This document shows positions 1-10,799 of a DNA stretch of 64,000 bases, in pieces. The notes under the pieces are model-generated. The model was not told the DNA's origin. It ran no database searches and was given only the letters and a program-made list of their open reading frames with translations. The stretch's first letter is position 1. The number at the start of each line of letters is the position of its first letter. Position numbers and translations under genes: made by a program. Origin of the DNA: Dryococelus australis (Eukaryota; Arthropoda; Insecta; Phasmatodea; Phasmatidae); contig CM057002.1 of assembly GCA_029891345.1 (NCBI GenBank), forward strand, positions 67,226,590 to 67,290,589. The letters are read 5' to 3'.

Positions 1-846
1 GAAACATTTCGTAGCATGATTTTAAATATTTCTTGAACTATCTTACGACATTTTATTTTAATATGAGTTATCTCATTTCGGTAAGTGATTCGGGATCTTG
101 GTATGCCATTATACTGTAACTATGCGGTCAAAAATATTTTATTTGATGGAATAGTGTTACAACTTATTAGTTTACAAGTTAAAAGTGTTTCGTACAAATT
201 TAAAGAGATGCATTTTCTTTCAGCGACAAGCAAGTCCCTCATCAAAGGATAATTAATGTTGGTTTTATAGCACTGGAAAATAACCCACTAAGTAAGACAT
301 TTTAGATATGTAAGAATATCGTTTGCTGGCGAATGTGTCAAAGTTGATGGAGGAAATCAGTAGATACAACTATATCCCAAAGAGACAGTCAGCAGCGGCC
401 TGCAGTTGTAATGTTGTTTGTGCTAGGTAACTGCAGACAGAGAGTTCATAGTTCTCATGAATGGAAGGCAGTGTTCTAAGCAATATCTTTCACAAAGAAA
501 CTCGGTAAAGAAGGAATGAATAGAGGGAGCGCACACTGAGAATGTCTCGTGTTATCAGTTACGTAATGTGTTTGTTTCCGCAGCTCTCACAGATTACGGC
601 CCTACAGACATTCGTCGGCAGTTGCTTATCCAGACTTGTGAGTCATTAGGCGCGTCGCTGACGACCTTGTCTATAAAGGCGACCGACCAAACAATATATA
701 CGCGTGCCTAGTTCGTCCTTACAGCACGCCCCAACCTCGCTCGCGAATTACCTTGCAGTGTGTGTATTGCGCATGAGCAATCTACTGCAGCACTTTAATA
801 CACTAGGGCGGAATACAGTTGGGGTATACTCGAGGCTTAACTGTTC
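1..846. other. Stretch without a recognised gene or repeat
   Basis: No long open frame and no repeat family seen elsewhere in the window. The only promoter-like feature is TATAAAGG at 672-679. A loose initiator-like CTAGTTC lies about 36 bases downstream, but no coding sequence follows, so I do not call a promoter. Confidence 0.5.
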
Positions 847-848
847 TA

Positions 849-1325
849 TAGGCTATTTACGGTAAAGTGAGCACTTTTGAAACCAGCCTCATTTGGAATA
901 ATAGTCCGTAAATATGTTTATATTTTATTTTAGCCTTAGACGTCAACTTCCTAATGTGGTGGAATATAAACAGTGTGTTTATTATAGACCATTCACGATA
1001 AAGTGAGCACTTTTGAAACCAGTCTCATTTGGAATAATAGTCGATAAATGTATTTTACTTTAACCGTAAACGTTAACTTCCAAGTGCAGTAGATTACACA
1101 CACTGTGTTTAGTACTTGTATTGCAATGTTTATGTAAAAAGGCCATTCAGGTATTAAAAATGGCTGAAATAAAAAAATAACTAGGGTTTCAAAGTGCTCA
1201 CGTTACCGTGAACAGCCTATACTTACATGCCAATATATATTTAGAAAGATAGTTAAGGAATAAAAAATGACTGAAACGAAAAATAATAGGGCCTCTAAAG
1301 TATCCACTTTATTGTAAACAGCGTA
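849..1325 (+). mobile_element. MITE family B, outer copy (split by an inner copy)
   Basis: The left end reads TAGGCTATTTACGGTAAAG. The right end, after the inner insertion, carries the complementary terminus ending GTAAACAGCGTA at 1325. Both ends are flanked by TA (847-848 and 1326-1327), as expected for Tc1/mariner-type insertion. The interior (TTTGGAATAATAGT, then TTTATTA, then CTTACATGCC) matches the copies at 22.9 and 33.5 kb. It encodes nothing and is interrupted by a second copy of the same family at 985-1219. Confidence 0.85.
985..1219 (+). mobile_element. MITE family B, inner copy nested in the outer one
   Basis: A 235-bp copy with ends TAGACCATTCACGATAAAG and, on the complementary strand, TAGGCTGTTCACGGTAACG. 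It is flanked by TA at 983-984 and 1220-1221. Removing the element and one TA restores GTTTATTACTTACAT, which is the uninterrupted sequence in the copies at 22,892 and 33,497. This proves a TA target-site duplication. No coding capacity. Confidence 0.9.
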
Positions 1326-1370
1326 TATTTACAAAGAACGAGGTAAAGTGCAGGGTTTCTGCCAGTATGC

Positions 1371-1605
1371 GTGGGGCCGCGGTGGTGTAATGGCCAGACT
1401 ACTCGCCTTCCACCAAGACGAACCGACTTCAATTCCCGGTGGATCGTGCCCGGATTTTCGCAAGTGGGAATCGTGCCGGACGATGCAGCTGTTCGGCGGG
1501 TTTTCTCGGGAATCTCTCGTTTCCCTTCGCCCTTGCACTCCGGTGCTGCTCCATACCTCGTTTCACGCTCATCGGCCAAATATGTCTACTCCACTCCTAC
1601 CTTGT
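1371..1605 (+). mobile_element. SINE family S1, tRNA-derived
   Basis: Starts GGGGCCGCGGTGGTGTAATGG, with an A-box-like segment, then a B-box-like GACTTCAATTCCC. The tRNA-unrelated body follows, with the landmarks GTGGGAATCGTGCCGGACGA, GGCGGGTTTTCTCGGG and CGGTGCTGCTCC that recur in every S1 copy. The 3' end is degenerate compared with the copy at 5,661. Confidence 0.85.
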
Positions 1606-1709
1606 TTTGAAATCAAGTTAGGCAGATGATACACTATACTAATAAAGCTTTTCAAAATGACCGAGAACTATATTTCCAATGTATTATTATTGGCTACATG
1701 TTTGTGACT

Positions 1710-2003
1710 GCTTGAGGTCCGCAGGTAGACACTGCACGTTATTTGAGGTCCGCAGGTAGACACTGCACGTTAGTTGAGAGGTCCGCGGGTAGACACTGCA
1801 CGTTAGTTGAGGTCCGCAGGTAGACACTGCACGTTAGTTGAGGTCCGCAGATAGACACTGCACGTTAGTTGAGGTCCGCAGGTAGACACTGCACACGTTA
1901 GTTGAGGTCCGCAGGTAGACACTGCACACGTTAGTTGAGGTCCGCAGGTAGACACTGCACACGTTAGTTGAGGTCCGCAGGTAGACACTGCACACGTTAG
2001 TTG
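1710..2003. repeat. Minisatellite, 31-33 bp unit, about 9 copies
   Basis: Tandem units containing GAGGTCCGCAGGTAGACACT followed by GCACGTTAGTT. The early units are about 31 bp. The last four carry an extra AC (GCACACGTTAG) and are 33 bp, so the two variants lie in blocks, as expected from unequal crossing over. The minus-strand reading frame across it is only the translated repeat. Confidence 0.95.
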
Positions 2004-2102
2004 ACGACCTAGCACTGCAACTGTCTTCACTCAGCTGAGTGGTTGAGAACAGGCTCGTTCTTCTATGTGAACCAGTTGTTTTACATTATTACAGCTTCGT
2101 TT

Positions 2103-2105
<3 letters not shown>

Positions 2106-2157
<52 letters not shown>
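2106..2157. repeat. (AT)n microsatellite
   Basis: About 25 uninterrupted AT dinucleotides. Confidence 0.95.
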
Positions 2158-2160
<3 letters not shown>

Positions 2161-3337
2161 AGTGTTTCAGTTATTGATTAAGCAGTTATTGAAATCCCGG
2201 TACAGAGTAGGCCTAATAAAAACAAAGAAATATGCGTTTTCCATTAACTATTTGAAAAATGTAATTCAGCACCTTAAAATGTTTTTTTTTTAATTCAAGA
2301 TTATACATTAAATTGCTTTAATTATAAATTAATTTTTATACGAAGCATTTGAAAATTACTTGTATTTTAAACAAAACAACAAACCTTTTCGTGAATTTTT
2401 CTCAATTTCGTGAATGTTTTGTACGCTCAGAATCACATGAAAGACCTTTCGCAGTTAGAAAAACAGTTATTGTTTAAGTTCAGTCCATTGGTCGATGCCT
2501 ACGAATGAGGGGGGAAAAAGAGACAATGATGAGCCGTGAAGCAAAGAGAGGAGAGAGAATGGAGAACCATAGAACAGCAATAGTTGCCGAGAATCGTGGA
2601 ATTGAGAACCAACGCGACTCCACGATACAAGCGACAACAAAGTACAAACGTCTCCCGACCTCAGTTCGCTGGTCTAGTAAGCCACAGTGTTTTTTTCTTT
2701 AAACCAGTTGGTGAGAGTTCCTTGATGTGATCCGGTTCAATTGAGTGATTCGTGAACAATGTAGTATAATACTAGACGGTACTTGAGATGATGTACATCG
2801 CGTGTATAGTAGAACGTGGTGGGTGGGAGAGCTGTGCCAGGCGACAACCAACTGTAGCAAATGTAAACTAACGTGTAACTAAAATAATAGTTTGTTGTTT
2901 TCGTACGCATTCAGTTTTTGTGGGAAGCTAAGAATCATCCACTTTGTCTTGTATGTATTTAATACAGGATTGTATTCTAGTTTTTTTGCCATTTTAGGGT
3001 TTTCGCAGTAGTTTTCTGACACGACATGTATAGTCGAGGTATGATGCTGTGATGACGTGGTGGATTGTCGAATCGCGTTCGTCTTGCTGTGACACTCCAA
3101 CTTGTAGGCGCCGAGAAAATGTCTTCTTTCTCCATGCCAGGCGAATGCCGTTGCAGTAGTTCCTGGCCATTAGTCGAGACCCTCGCAGTATGGAAGGGAA
3201 TGACTGAGACTATGTATGGAGCCAGTGACATGTTTGTGCGATGGTCGGGGCAAGGAGCTCGCCACTTGAACTACCAGCGTAGTTAGTGCGTGACGTCACC
3301 TTCCACTGTATGTCCGCCCACGTCTGTCATGCACCGG

Positions 3338-3339
<2 letters not shown>
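2161..3339. other. Stretch without a recognised gene
   Basis: AT-rich to about 2,450, then mixed composition. I see no conserved protein in any frame. A perfect CRE-type palindrome TGACGTCA lies at 3,291-3,298, just before the CT microsatellite. Confidence 0.5.

Positions 3340-3406
<67 letters not shown>
3340..3406. repeat. (CT)n microsatellite
   Basis: About 33 CT dinucleotides. The Ser-Leu reading frames across it are artefacts of the repeat. Confidence 0.95.
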
Positions 3407-3407
<1 letters not shown>

Positions 3408-3884
3408 GCCTTCTCTTACTCTTTCTTCTCCTGCCACTAACGCATTTCTCGCTCCGTCTTGCTATTTCAAAAGAAGCAAGTGCCTCAACTGCTCTTGTTC
3501 ATTTACTGTTTGTTAATTGCTATTTATACCTTTTTTTTCCAGATGCAGTGTACACAATTGTGTACATAACGCTAATGAGGGTTGTTTGCCTAATACTGTA
3601 CACTAAGAGGCTCGCTGGCCAATAATCTTCCCTGTGAGGAACTGATTCGTAAGCCTTGTTGTTGGTCAAGGTTATGATAGGTTCTCATTACGATAGCGTA
3701 ACACAATGCCTACAGCCCATTGGTTGAGGTAACAAAACAAGTTCTTTGTCATAAAATCATATATCATCATAAATCAGGATCATAAAATGTATTTTTTGTA
3801 ACATCTGAAACTTAAACTAATGTGAGTCTGAAAGGGTTAACTTTTATTTACTGGCAAGACGTGTGTGTGTTTTCTGTTTACATC
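3407..3884. other. Stretch without a recognised gene or repeat
   Basis: No conserved protein and no match to the other repeat families in this window that I can see. Confidence 0.45.
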
Positions 3885-4150
3885 GGCGCGTTCGAGGCCG
3901 GAGTGATAAAGACGACAAAGTCACGCGCATCAAGTGCCACATCGCACTTATCCGCAAGCCTCTGTACTGGCATGCAGTTTTTTTCATCGTGCAATGTACC
4001 TATGATACTCTAAGCAGGGATTTTTAAGTTTCAATTGGTGGCAAATTTGCAGGAAACGTCAGTGTAATAGTTTCGCATATCTCAGATCAGTATATTTTAT
4101 AATACAACAGTATGACAAAGCCGGTTTTAGCTACGTTTGAGGGCTCGGGA
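3885..4150 (+). repeat. Unnamed interspersed repeat family D, copy 1
   Basis: Shares the family landmarks CGAGGCCGGAGTGATAAAG, CACGCGCATCAAGTGCCACA, CTGGCATGCAGT and AAAGCCGGTTTTAGC with the copies at 7.1-8.5, 22.0, 28.4 and 32.2 kb. It is CpG-rich for its surroundings. It has no protein I recognise and no poly-A tail. The 569-bp Tc1 derivative begins a few bases beyond it. Confidence 0.65.
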
Positions 4151-4156
4151 ACAGTA

Positions 4157-4725
4157 CACTATCGACCAAAAAGTAATTGGGCCCCTGTCCACAATGTTTG
4201 CTCGGTGGTTGTCACCCCATTAGAATCTCGTAGGGCCACCTCTTGCGGCTATATCAGCAGCCACCCTGTCTGGCATGCTCTCTACGAGTGTGTGCAGGAC
4301 ATCCACGGGGATTCGTCGCCATTCCTCTTGCAACCATTCCATGAGCTGAGCAATGGATTTTGGCCACGCCTGACGAGCCCTCACCCGGCGATCCAATTCG
4401 TTCCAAAGATGATCTATAGGGTTGAGGTCGGGGGTCTGGGTGGGCCAGTCCAATCGGCGAACATTGTTGTCGGCGTACCACTGCATAGTAGCCCTTGAAA
4501 CATGGCACCTGGCATTGTCATCCTGGAAGTAACACGGGTCCATTCCGTAAAAATGCCACAATGTTGGGAACATTTCATTATCCAGAATGTTACACTAGGC
4601 CTCTGTGTTCATACTACCACGGACAAACACCAGCGGTCCTACGCCGAAGGCCGTGAAACACAAGTCAACTGACGTACTGAATTACCTTTCTTCACGGGTG
4701 CCCAATTACTGTTTGGTTGATAGTG
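4157..4725 (-). mobile_element. Tc1-like transposon, 569-bp internally deleted copy
   Basis: Inverted termini start CACTATCGACCAAAAAGTAA on the left and CACTATCAACCAAACAGTAA on the complementary right end. They are flanked by TA at 4155-4156 and 4726-4727. The interior keeps only the 3' half of a transposase gene on the minus strand. The 5' half, with the helix-turn-helix DNA-binding part and first catalytic Asp, is deleted. The element is therefore non-autonomous. Confidence 0.88.
4220..4663 (-). pseudogene. Tc1/mariner transposase, 3' half, inactivated
   Basis: The minus-strand translation begins within CFTAFGVGPLVFVRGSMNTE, meets an in-frame TAG, and continues CNILDNEMFPTLWHFYG to the end of the gene. 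It shows FQDDNARCHVS, holding the second catalytic Asp of the DDE domain, and WPTQTPDLNPIDHLWNELDR. In the latter the third acidic residue is Asp (NPIDHLW), where Tc1-type proteins usually have NPIEHLW. The C terminus MPDRVAADIAARGG is typical of the family. The N-terminal DNA-binding region and first catalytic Asp are absent. An intact protein is about 340 residues; here about 150 codons remain with one stop. It lies inside its own TIRs, so this is a deletion derivative rather than a random fragment. Confidence 0.9.
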
Positions 4726-4727
4726 TA

Positions 4728-5653
4728 TTTCTAATTTGAGTGATGAATTTAATATGTTATTCGTACCTCATCTGAAGTGTGTATTATTTTCGAATATCGA
4801 TATAATTTTGACAAGTTAAGTGGTTTAATGAAAAGCAAAATAAACATGCGGGTTTCAAACACATTGCCATGTAATTGGAGTGACAGGTAGACTGCGCTCT
4901 TACAATGCACAGCTTGTAGTTACTCCAATGCTGTGCTGCGGATTGGACGGAAGAGGTGAGCAAGTTCTCCAGAGATTGGTACGACTGGAGCGCTCTCAAG
5001 TAGAGTGATGGGTTGCACAATTGCTTTAGCATGACTCGTTATTTGTTAAACGTTGTAAGATAGTGATTCCGACCTCCTACCTCGGAGTTCCTCGGTTCGA
5101 TGCCAAGTCCCTGCGCGGCGGGTTCTCATGTGGTAGTGAGAGAGAAGTGGCTCCGGCTTAAACCAACTCTCCTCCGAAATATGAAGTGTACATAAAACAA
5201 TAAATATAGGTAGCCATCGGTGAACCGAGAAATTAGTTTTTAAATAATAATTAAGTAAAGTGGTAAACATAAGTAGTAAAATAAAAAATACAGGTGCCGA
5301 ACACCTACTGTTTTTCTTTAGCTGAAGATTTTTATACAGACTGTTTTGACAATAAACAACCCCCCCCCCCCTCCCCAAAAAAATTCTGCCTAAAGCACTG
5401 GCGAACTCTGCCCGGGGGAGGGGTTCCTCCCGGCTCTCCCGTTCCCTCCCGCGTCTTTATTCCGTCGAGTCTCCATCACCATCTCACTTTCACCTCGTCC
5501 ATTCTTGAGGCTGGCCGGAGTGATACAGTCTCCTCATACATCACATCCCGCCCTGGCCGCCTCAGGCGGGAAACACGTTCGGGTGTGAGTGTTAGTTTAT
5601 TGTTTGCTCTGAAGACTGTGATGTAGCGGCAGTACATTGTGAAATACCTAGTT
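4728..5653. other. Stretch without a recognised gene; possible SINE remnant
   Basis: A B-box-like GGTTCGATGCC at about 5,094 is followed by CGCGGCGGGTTCTCATGTGG, which could be a decayed tRNA-derived SINE of another family. A run of about 12 C lies near 5,361. Nothing else recognised. Confidence 0.35.
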
Positions 5654-5660
5654 TAGTATT

Positions 5661-5912
5661 AGGGCCCCGGTGACTGAGCGGCTAGTCTGCTCGCCGCCCA
5701 CCAAGGCGAACCTCGCATTCAATACCCAGGTGGGTCACTCCCGGATTTGCGCATGTGGAAATCATGCTGGACGATGACGCTGATTGGTGAATTTTCTCGG
5801 AGATCTCCCTACCCCCTCCCCCCTCCATCTCCTTCATCTTCACCCCGACGCTGCTCCAGATTCACCTCGCTTCAACTTCGCTGTTAAGAGCCGCCCAAAC
5901 CTCTTCACTCAC
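5661..5912 (+). mobile_element. SINE family S1, near full length, with target-site duplication
   Basis: The best complete copy. It starts GGGCCCCGGTGACTGAGCGG (A-box), has a degenerate B-box region, the S1 body, and ends TAAGAGCCGCCCAAACCTC TTCACTC. TAGTATTA occurs at 5,654-5,661 and again at 5,913-5,920, an 8-bp target-site duplication that fixes the element at about 250 bp. There is no poly-A tail. Confidence 0.88.
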
Positions 5913-5930
5913 TAGTATTATAGTTAATGA

Positions 5931-6166
5931 TAGAGAATGTTCATGGTAAAGTGAGTACTTTTGTGGCCCTAGTTAATTTTACCTGTCTGCCATTTCTTGT
6001 CATTTCATAATTTTTTAAAATAAATATTGTCATGTAAGTAATGAACACAGTGTGTATATTACACCGCACTCGGAGGTTAACGTCTAAGGCTAAAATATAG
6101 TATATTGACTTATCATTCCAAATGAGAGGGCCTTGAAAAGCACTCACTTTACTGTGATTTATGTAA
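5931..6166 (-). mobile_element. MITE family B, inverted copy
   Basis: The left end TAGAGAATGTTCATGGTAAAG and the right end, TTTACTGTGATTTA before ATGTAATA, are eroded versions of the B termini. The interior runs in the opposite orientation to the copies at 0.9 and 22.9 kb, with the complement of the TTTGGAATAATAGT landmark near the right end. Length about 236 bp. Confidence 0.75.
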
Positions 6167-7083
6167 TAATGACCTGGCCGTACCCGTGAGGTATATAACG
6201 AGCCTTCAGGCACACCGTTCAGTATTTGTAAATGTAATAGCGTACGTGTGATTGTAAGACATTGGCGGCGATGTCGGGCTGTTGGGTGTGTCCACGGCAG
6301 CCCTGCACAAAGTCTCTCTCTCCCCCCTCCCATTAGTAATGTCGTCACGACGACGTGCAGAAGGCGCCAAGTGTCGCCCGCATGCAGACGCCGGATGCGG
6401 AGGACGCTATTGCCCCGCTGACACGTTGAGCTGCACTGCAGGCACATGCTGGGTGACTTGGTGACGATATCAGGTCGCCATCACACGCTAGTGTACGCTG
6501 TGCGCGGTCAACCAACCACTTTGTAATGTGTGAGACATGCGCATCAACTCTCTCATCGCCACTGAGCTGACGTGCAGTCTTGCCGTCGATAACGCGCCTC
6601 TATGAGACTTTCACCGGAGAGCCCATCATTTTATGACGTAGTAATAAAAATAAATGTTTGGTGCACGTCCCTATTTCTTTTTACTGTTTTGTACCGGAAT
6701 GTTCGTGTCTAAAAATGATTGTGAAAACACCCGTTTGAACCATTTTCAACATTCACAAAACATGCTCGTCAGAGAAATGGAGGAGTTGAAAAAACTTATA
6801 GATATGCGTAACGTTTCTTAAATGCTATTCGCAAGCAGACCTCACTCAGACACGTAGGACGGTTTTTTTTTTAACTAAGCTACTTCTGTTGGAACTCTGC
6901 ATACCCAAGTTGGGGTAGTTGCCTACCTGTCCAGGCTCCCGTGTACCTGACCTGCTGCTGGAACTGCCGTGCAACGCACATTGTAACACAAGCTACTAAA
7001 CGACCGTCCAATGTGCTGACGTACGACAAGAACGCACTCTCAGACACGGATGTTGAGTCCAAGACCAAGACGTCACACATATT
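6167..7083. other. Stretch without a recognised gene or repeat
   Basis: No conserved protein in six frames and no repeat family shared with the rest of the window that I can see. Confidence 0.45.
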
Positions 7084-7226
7084 ACAGATATTTCACAGCA
7101 CTCCAAAATGGCTTGTTTTAAAACGCTATGTCTCAAAACATGTGTCAGTTATGTACAAAACTACTCGAGTGCCCTGCATCGTGAACCTTCCTACACACTT
7201 TCCACCAATGAAATAATAGTGTCGCC

Positions 7227-7707
7227 TCATGTTTTGTTTTTCTTTTTTGTTTTATTTTATTGCATCCGTAAGATATTTTTTCGATACATAGCTGTATTAA
7301 GATGTTGGACAAGTCAAATTTCAGTATACAAAGTTTATACACTGGGCATAGTAAACACACGCACACACAATCAGACTACACATAAACGCATCACATCTTT
7401 TCCTCATAATTTGACCAATCCTCCTCCAACATGCTGTGAGGCGTCGTCATTTTGCTGAAACAGAAGAAAAAGGATACGAGAAAAACCGGAACAAGAAATG
7501 CGTACAAAGACGTGTTATGCAATAATTTCTTAATTTTTGTAGTTTAGATATTCATCTGCACTATAAAATTTTAGTTTAGAAAAAAATTCTTTCAGCTGAG
7601 AGTTTTTGGTTAGAGAAGCAAATTTCTTGAAGGTGCTGTGGTAACTTATTGAAAAGTTGGCTACCAAGGTAGGATGACCCTTTCTGGACATGATTTTTAG
7701 TTGACTG
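7227..7707 (-). mobile_element. 5'-truncated LINE (non-LTR retrotransposon) tail
   Basis: On the minus strand the last part of an ORF2-like frame (MSRKGHPTLVANFSISYHST, then FKKFASLTKNSQLKEFF, then SADEYL) ends near 7,530. It resembles the extreme C terminus of jockey-type reverse-transcriptase proteins. A 3' untranslated segment of about 300 bp follows, with CTTGTCCAACATCTTAATAC and, at the end, AATAAAATAAAAC rich in A. The fragment interrupts family D. Only the tail is present, with no reverse-transcriptase core. The family assignment is inferred from the pattern, not from a search. Confidence 0.6.
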
Positions 7708-7759
7708 AAGCCACGTGTCTCATAGGTACATGTGAGGCGTCGGGAGCACTGCACGCTAG

Positions 7760-8368
7760 TAGATGGATTTAGTATGTCCGAACACCAATGTGGTGTGCGG
7801 GGAAGTCGGCTGCCATCTTGGATGATGTCACTACCCCTATGACGTCACCACCCCTTACGACATCCCGCACTCCTTCATAGGGATTTTTGAGCTCCGAAAA
7901 TGAAATAACAATTGCATTGCTCCTAGCATGTGGCAGTTGAACGAAGGTAAACAGCAGACGAAACAAGGTGGCGAGGTCGAACGAATATGACTAATAGGGT
8001 GATGCACTCTCGTGATGGGTGCGGAAATTAAAGATGGCCGCCTACAGTAGACAGCTCTAAGCAAAATGGCGGGTGAAGAATGTAGTAGAGTGAGGAGCTC
8101 AAGCGGCAGAATGAGCAATAGGGTGGAGCGAGAGAGAGGGAGAAAGAAGGAATTATAGAGCCTGAAAGGTAGAATGACTGTGGATGAAGTGGAAAATTCT
8201 AGAAAGTAATAGATGGTGATGCCATCAATGGGTGACATCATAGCGGTGGTGACATGTGGCGACATCGTAGGGGTGATGATATTACCCAAGATGGCAGCAG
8301 TGACGTCATCCAATATTGCGGCCAGCTCTCCTCCACACCACATTTGTGCTCGGACATAAATCCATCTA
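7760..8368. mobile_element. TIR element family E (MITE-like, 609 bp)
   Basis: The left end TAGATGGATTTAGTATGTCC and the right end, complementary strand TAGATGGATTTATGTCCGAG, continue as matching inverted repeats for about 40 bp, including ATGTGGTGTG. The inside has no protein. It contains GGCTGCCATCTTGGATGATG, two TGACGTCA palindromes (7,840 and 8,301) and GCAAAATGGCGGG, motifs that recur in the array at 60.1-61.6 kb. It sits in family D. I could not decide the target-site duplication. Confidence 0.78.
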
Positions 8369-8470
8369 CTCACGCCTTGCACTTAGTGGCGATGGCGCAC
8401 TTGATGCGCGTGACAGTGTCACCCTTATCGTTTCCACGCTTCTCGGTCTCAAATGCGGAAACAAAACTCG

Positions 8471-9237
8471 ATAGGTACAGCGTGCTCCAAGTGTTACTTT
8501 CAATTGATTTGTATCCTTTCACAATTAGTTGATATAAAAATTTCCCAGTGACTAATAAAGGCAGTGTATATATTGTGTAGATCTCACAATAAAACACTAA
8601 GTTATTAATTATTATTATTCCTCCTGAGAGGGCCTTACTTTACACTTCTATATACTTCATATCGAACATGTTCAATTCTTTGCTCCGAACTTGTTCGGAT
8701 CGCAGCCACTTCTTCAAAGGAAACTGCTTGTGGAGGTAGTGCCTACATCAGAACTTATTTCCTTGTGCCTTGTGTGTTGCGCTGTGATTAACTACTGTCA
8801 AGTAAACTGTGTCATTGAGGTGACTTCAGTTTGCGGGATTTTCTTCATTATTTGAAATAAATAAGCCAGGTAAAAAAAAAATGCAATATTCGTTTTACTA
8901 TTACAGTCGGAATGTCAGTTCTATTCAAATAATAATATACTCGACATTTATAAGTGTTGAAGGCAATTATAAATAGTTATGGAATAGTGTTTTCGATGTT
9001 ACTGTTTCCCTTTATTTGCTGTTAGTTAAATAGGTTTGACCACTGAAACTAAATTCCTTTCGCAAACTTGATGTAACGTGGCATCCGATCGAATTTACAA
9101 TAAACAGTCTTAGACCACTCGTGTGATCGCAGCAGTAGTCTATTCCCGGTACCTTCACGTTTTTTTTGCTAACAAGCCTTTGAAAAATCAACTGTTACTG
9201 TCGCCCTTATCGCTGCGCTTCGAACATGGGATATATA
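8471..9237. other. Stretch without a recognised gene or repeat
   Basis: AT-rich. No conserved protein or shared repeat recognised. Confidence 0.45.
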
Positions 9238-9465
9238 GGGACCCCTGCTCGCCTACCAGGGCGAACCTGGTTCAATCCCCGGCCGGGCCACTCCCGGACC
9301 TTCGCAAGTGGGAATTGTGCTATACGATGCCGCTGGTCGCCGGGTTTTCTCCGGGAGCTTCCTCCCCCCTTTGCATTCCGGCGCTGCTCCATTCTCGCAT
9401 CATAGTGCCCTCGCCGGCTCTCAAGACCTCGATGGTAAGAGCCACCCATATCTCTCAACTCAACT
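9238..9465 (+). mobile_element. SINE family S1, 5'-truncated
   Basis: Begins inside the tRNA-like head (CTCGCCTACCAGGGCGAACC), then B-box GGTTCAATCCCC, then the full body with CCGGGTTTTCTCCGGG and CATTCCGGCGCTGCTCC, ending AAGAGCCACCCATATCTC. Confidence 0.85.
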
Positions 9466-10561
9466 CAATAAAGATAGCTGTTATGTACAGGCTTAACGTG
9501 TTAATTGTTAATAGTGTAAACGTGGTGTAAGACGCCTGGGGAGACATGCAGTATGTACGACACTTGTCACAGTTGAAACAAGTGATGTACGCATCTCTGC
9601 GGGTGTCTGGCCAGGTGTTAGTCAGAGAGCAAGATGGCGAACCTTGTCTACAATAAAACATCCCCGCTCCCCTCATCAACCTCTGCAGACGGTCTTTTAC
9701 CATGTGCTCTTTTTGCAAATGAGCCTGTTATATATTCGTCTGCATTCGGGGATTACCTACAGACGTAGGTCGTGAATATAGCAACACCGGAATATATTTG
9801 AATGGAATGGTATTTCGACTGCGAAAATAAAAGGAGTGAGCTGTCCCCTACACCAGGTATAACATTTTCCGCGTCTAGGGGTGCAGGGGGCACATGCTCC
9901 CTCCAAGTGTAGTGAAGGGGATACGACCTACCATGTGTACTCGCAGTGCCACTGCTACAGCAGAAACATTTCCTGTATTTTAAACAAGCAAATTAACATA
10001 TATATATATATTTATATTTAAATATAATTTTGATTATTAAAATTAAAAACTTTTGCAGAATATACGTTCTTTTCCGCTGCCAATTTCAAAAGTTTTTTTT
10101 TAAATGTGGTGTGTGGTTTTTGTTTCTTCAGAAACTGGTCTAAACATGTAGCCCCCACTCCCACCCCAAACTAATAAATGTTCCACGTGTATTCAGTTGT
10201 GTACGTACCTGATCTACCATTGAATTTAATTTAATTAAGGAATTATATGTAGTGAGACTAAGATCGTGCGTGCATATTATGTCTTCCCATTAGTTTTGGC
10301 GCAGAAACGAGCAAAAATTTTGTATAATTCTGGCATCGGTGCACGATTGATTACAGAACTGCTAAATATATCATCTATATCACAGAATTCCCTGACATTT
10401 AGCAGACATGACGTCACTACAGGTAGGCCACCCTGATGGCTCTCCAGCGGTCATCTTCGGCAGTTTTCTTACATTTATAAACCTTTCATTTAATTAAAAA
10501 CTTATTTTCATTCACAGAGTGTGTGCGTTTATTCAATGTATGATTATAATAGCTGATATAG
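9466..10561. other. Stretch without a recognised gene or repeat
   Basis: AT-rich, with a short (TA)n run near 9,999 and a TGACGTCA palindrome at 10,409-10,416. No protein recognised. Confidence 0.45.
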
Positions 10562-10612
10562 GGTATCACGGTAAAGTGAGCACTTTTGGAAGCCCTCTCA
10601 TTTAAAGATTGT
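10562..10612 (+). mobile_element. MITE B/C terminus, remnant
   Basis: Only one end remains: TATAGGGTATCACGGTAAAG followed by TGAGCACTTTTGGAAGCCC and CTCTCATTT. What follows is unlike either MITE interior. Confidence 0.65.
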
Positions 10613-10799
10613 GGACTTAATTGCTTAGGCATTTCGCTTTGCAGTCTACGTGGTGAGCAATTTCGGAAGATCAGAGAGGTATTTTGGTGTAAAAGTCTGT
10701 TATATTTGAAAGGCGCCTATCCTTACTGAAAAAATATTCTTTTAGTATGCAAGCCAGGGTAATGTCAGGGAATTTTCAAATGGAAAAAAGGTGGCAACC

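Larger units (their letters stand above)
7084..8470 (-). repeat. Family D, copy 2, split by two insertions
   Basis: Minus-strand copy in three pieces. 7,084-7,226 matches 21,984-22,100. About 7,708-7,759 has CATAGGTACATGTGAGG and GCACTGCACGC. From about 8,369 onward it has GCACTTGATGCGCGTGACAG and CACGCTTCTCGGTCTC. The order and orientation match the uninterrupted copy at 22.0-22.24 kb, so the intervening blocks are later insertions. Confidence 0.7.

Noticed and set aside
4112-4498. 128-codon plus-strand frame
   Set aside because: Antisense shadow of the Tc1 transposase remnant on the minus strand.
5931-6447. 168-codon minus-strand frame
   Set aside because: About half of it is MITE family B sequence; no protein family recognised.
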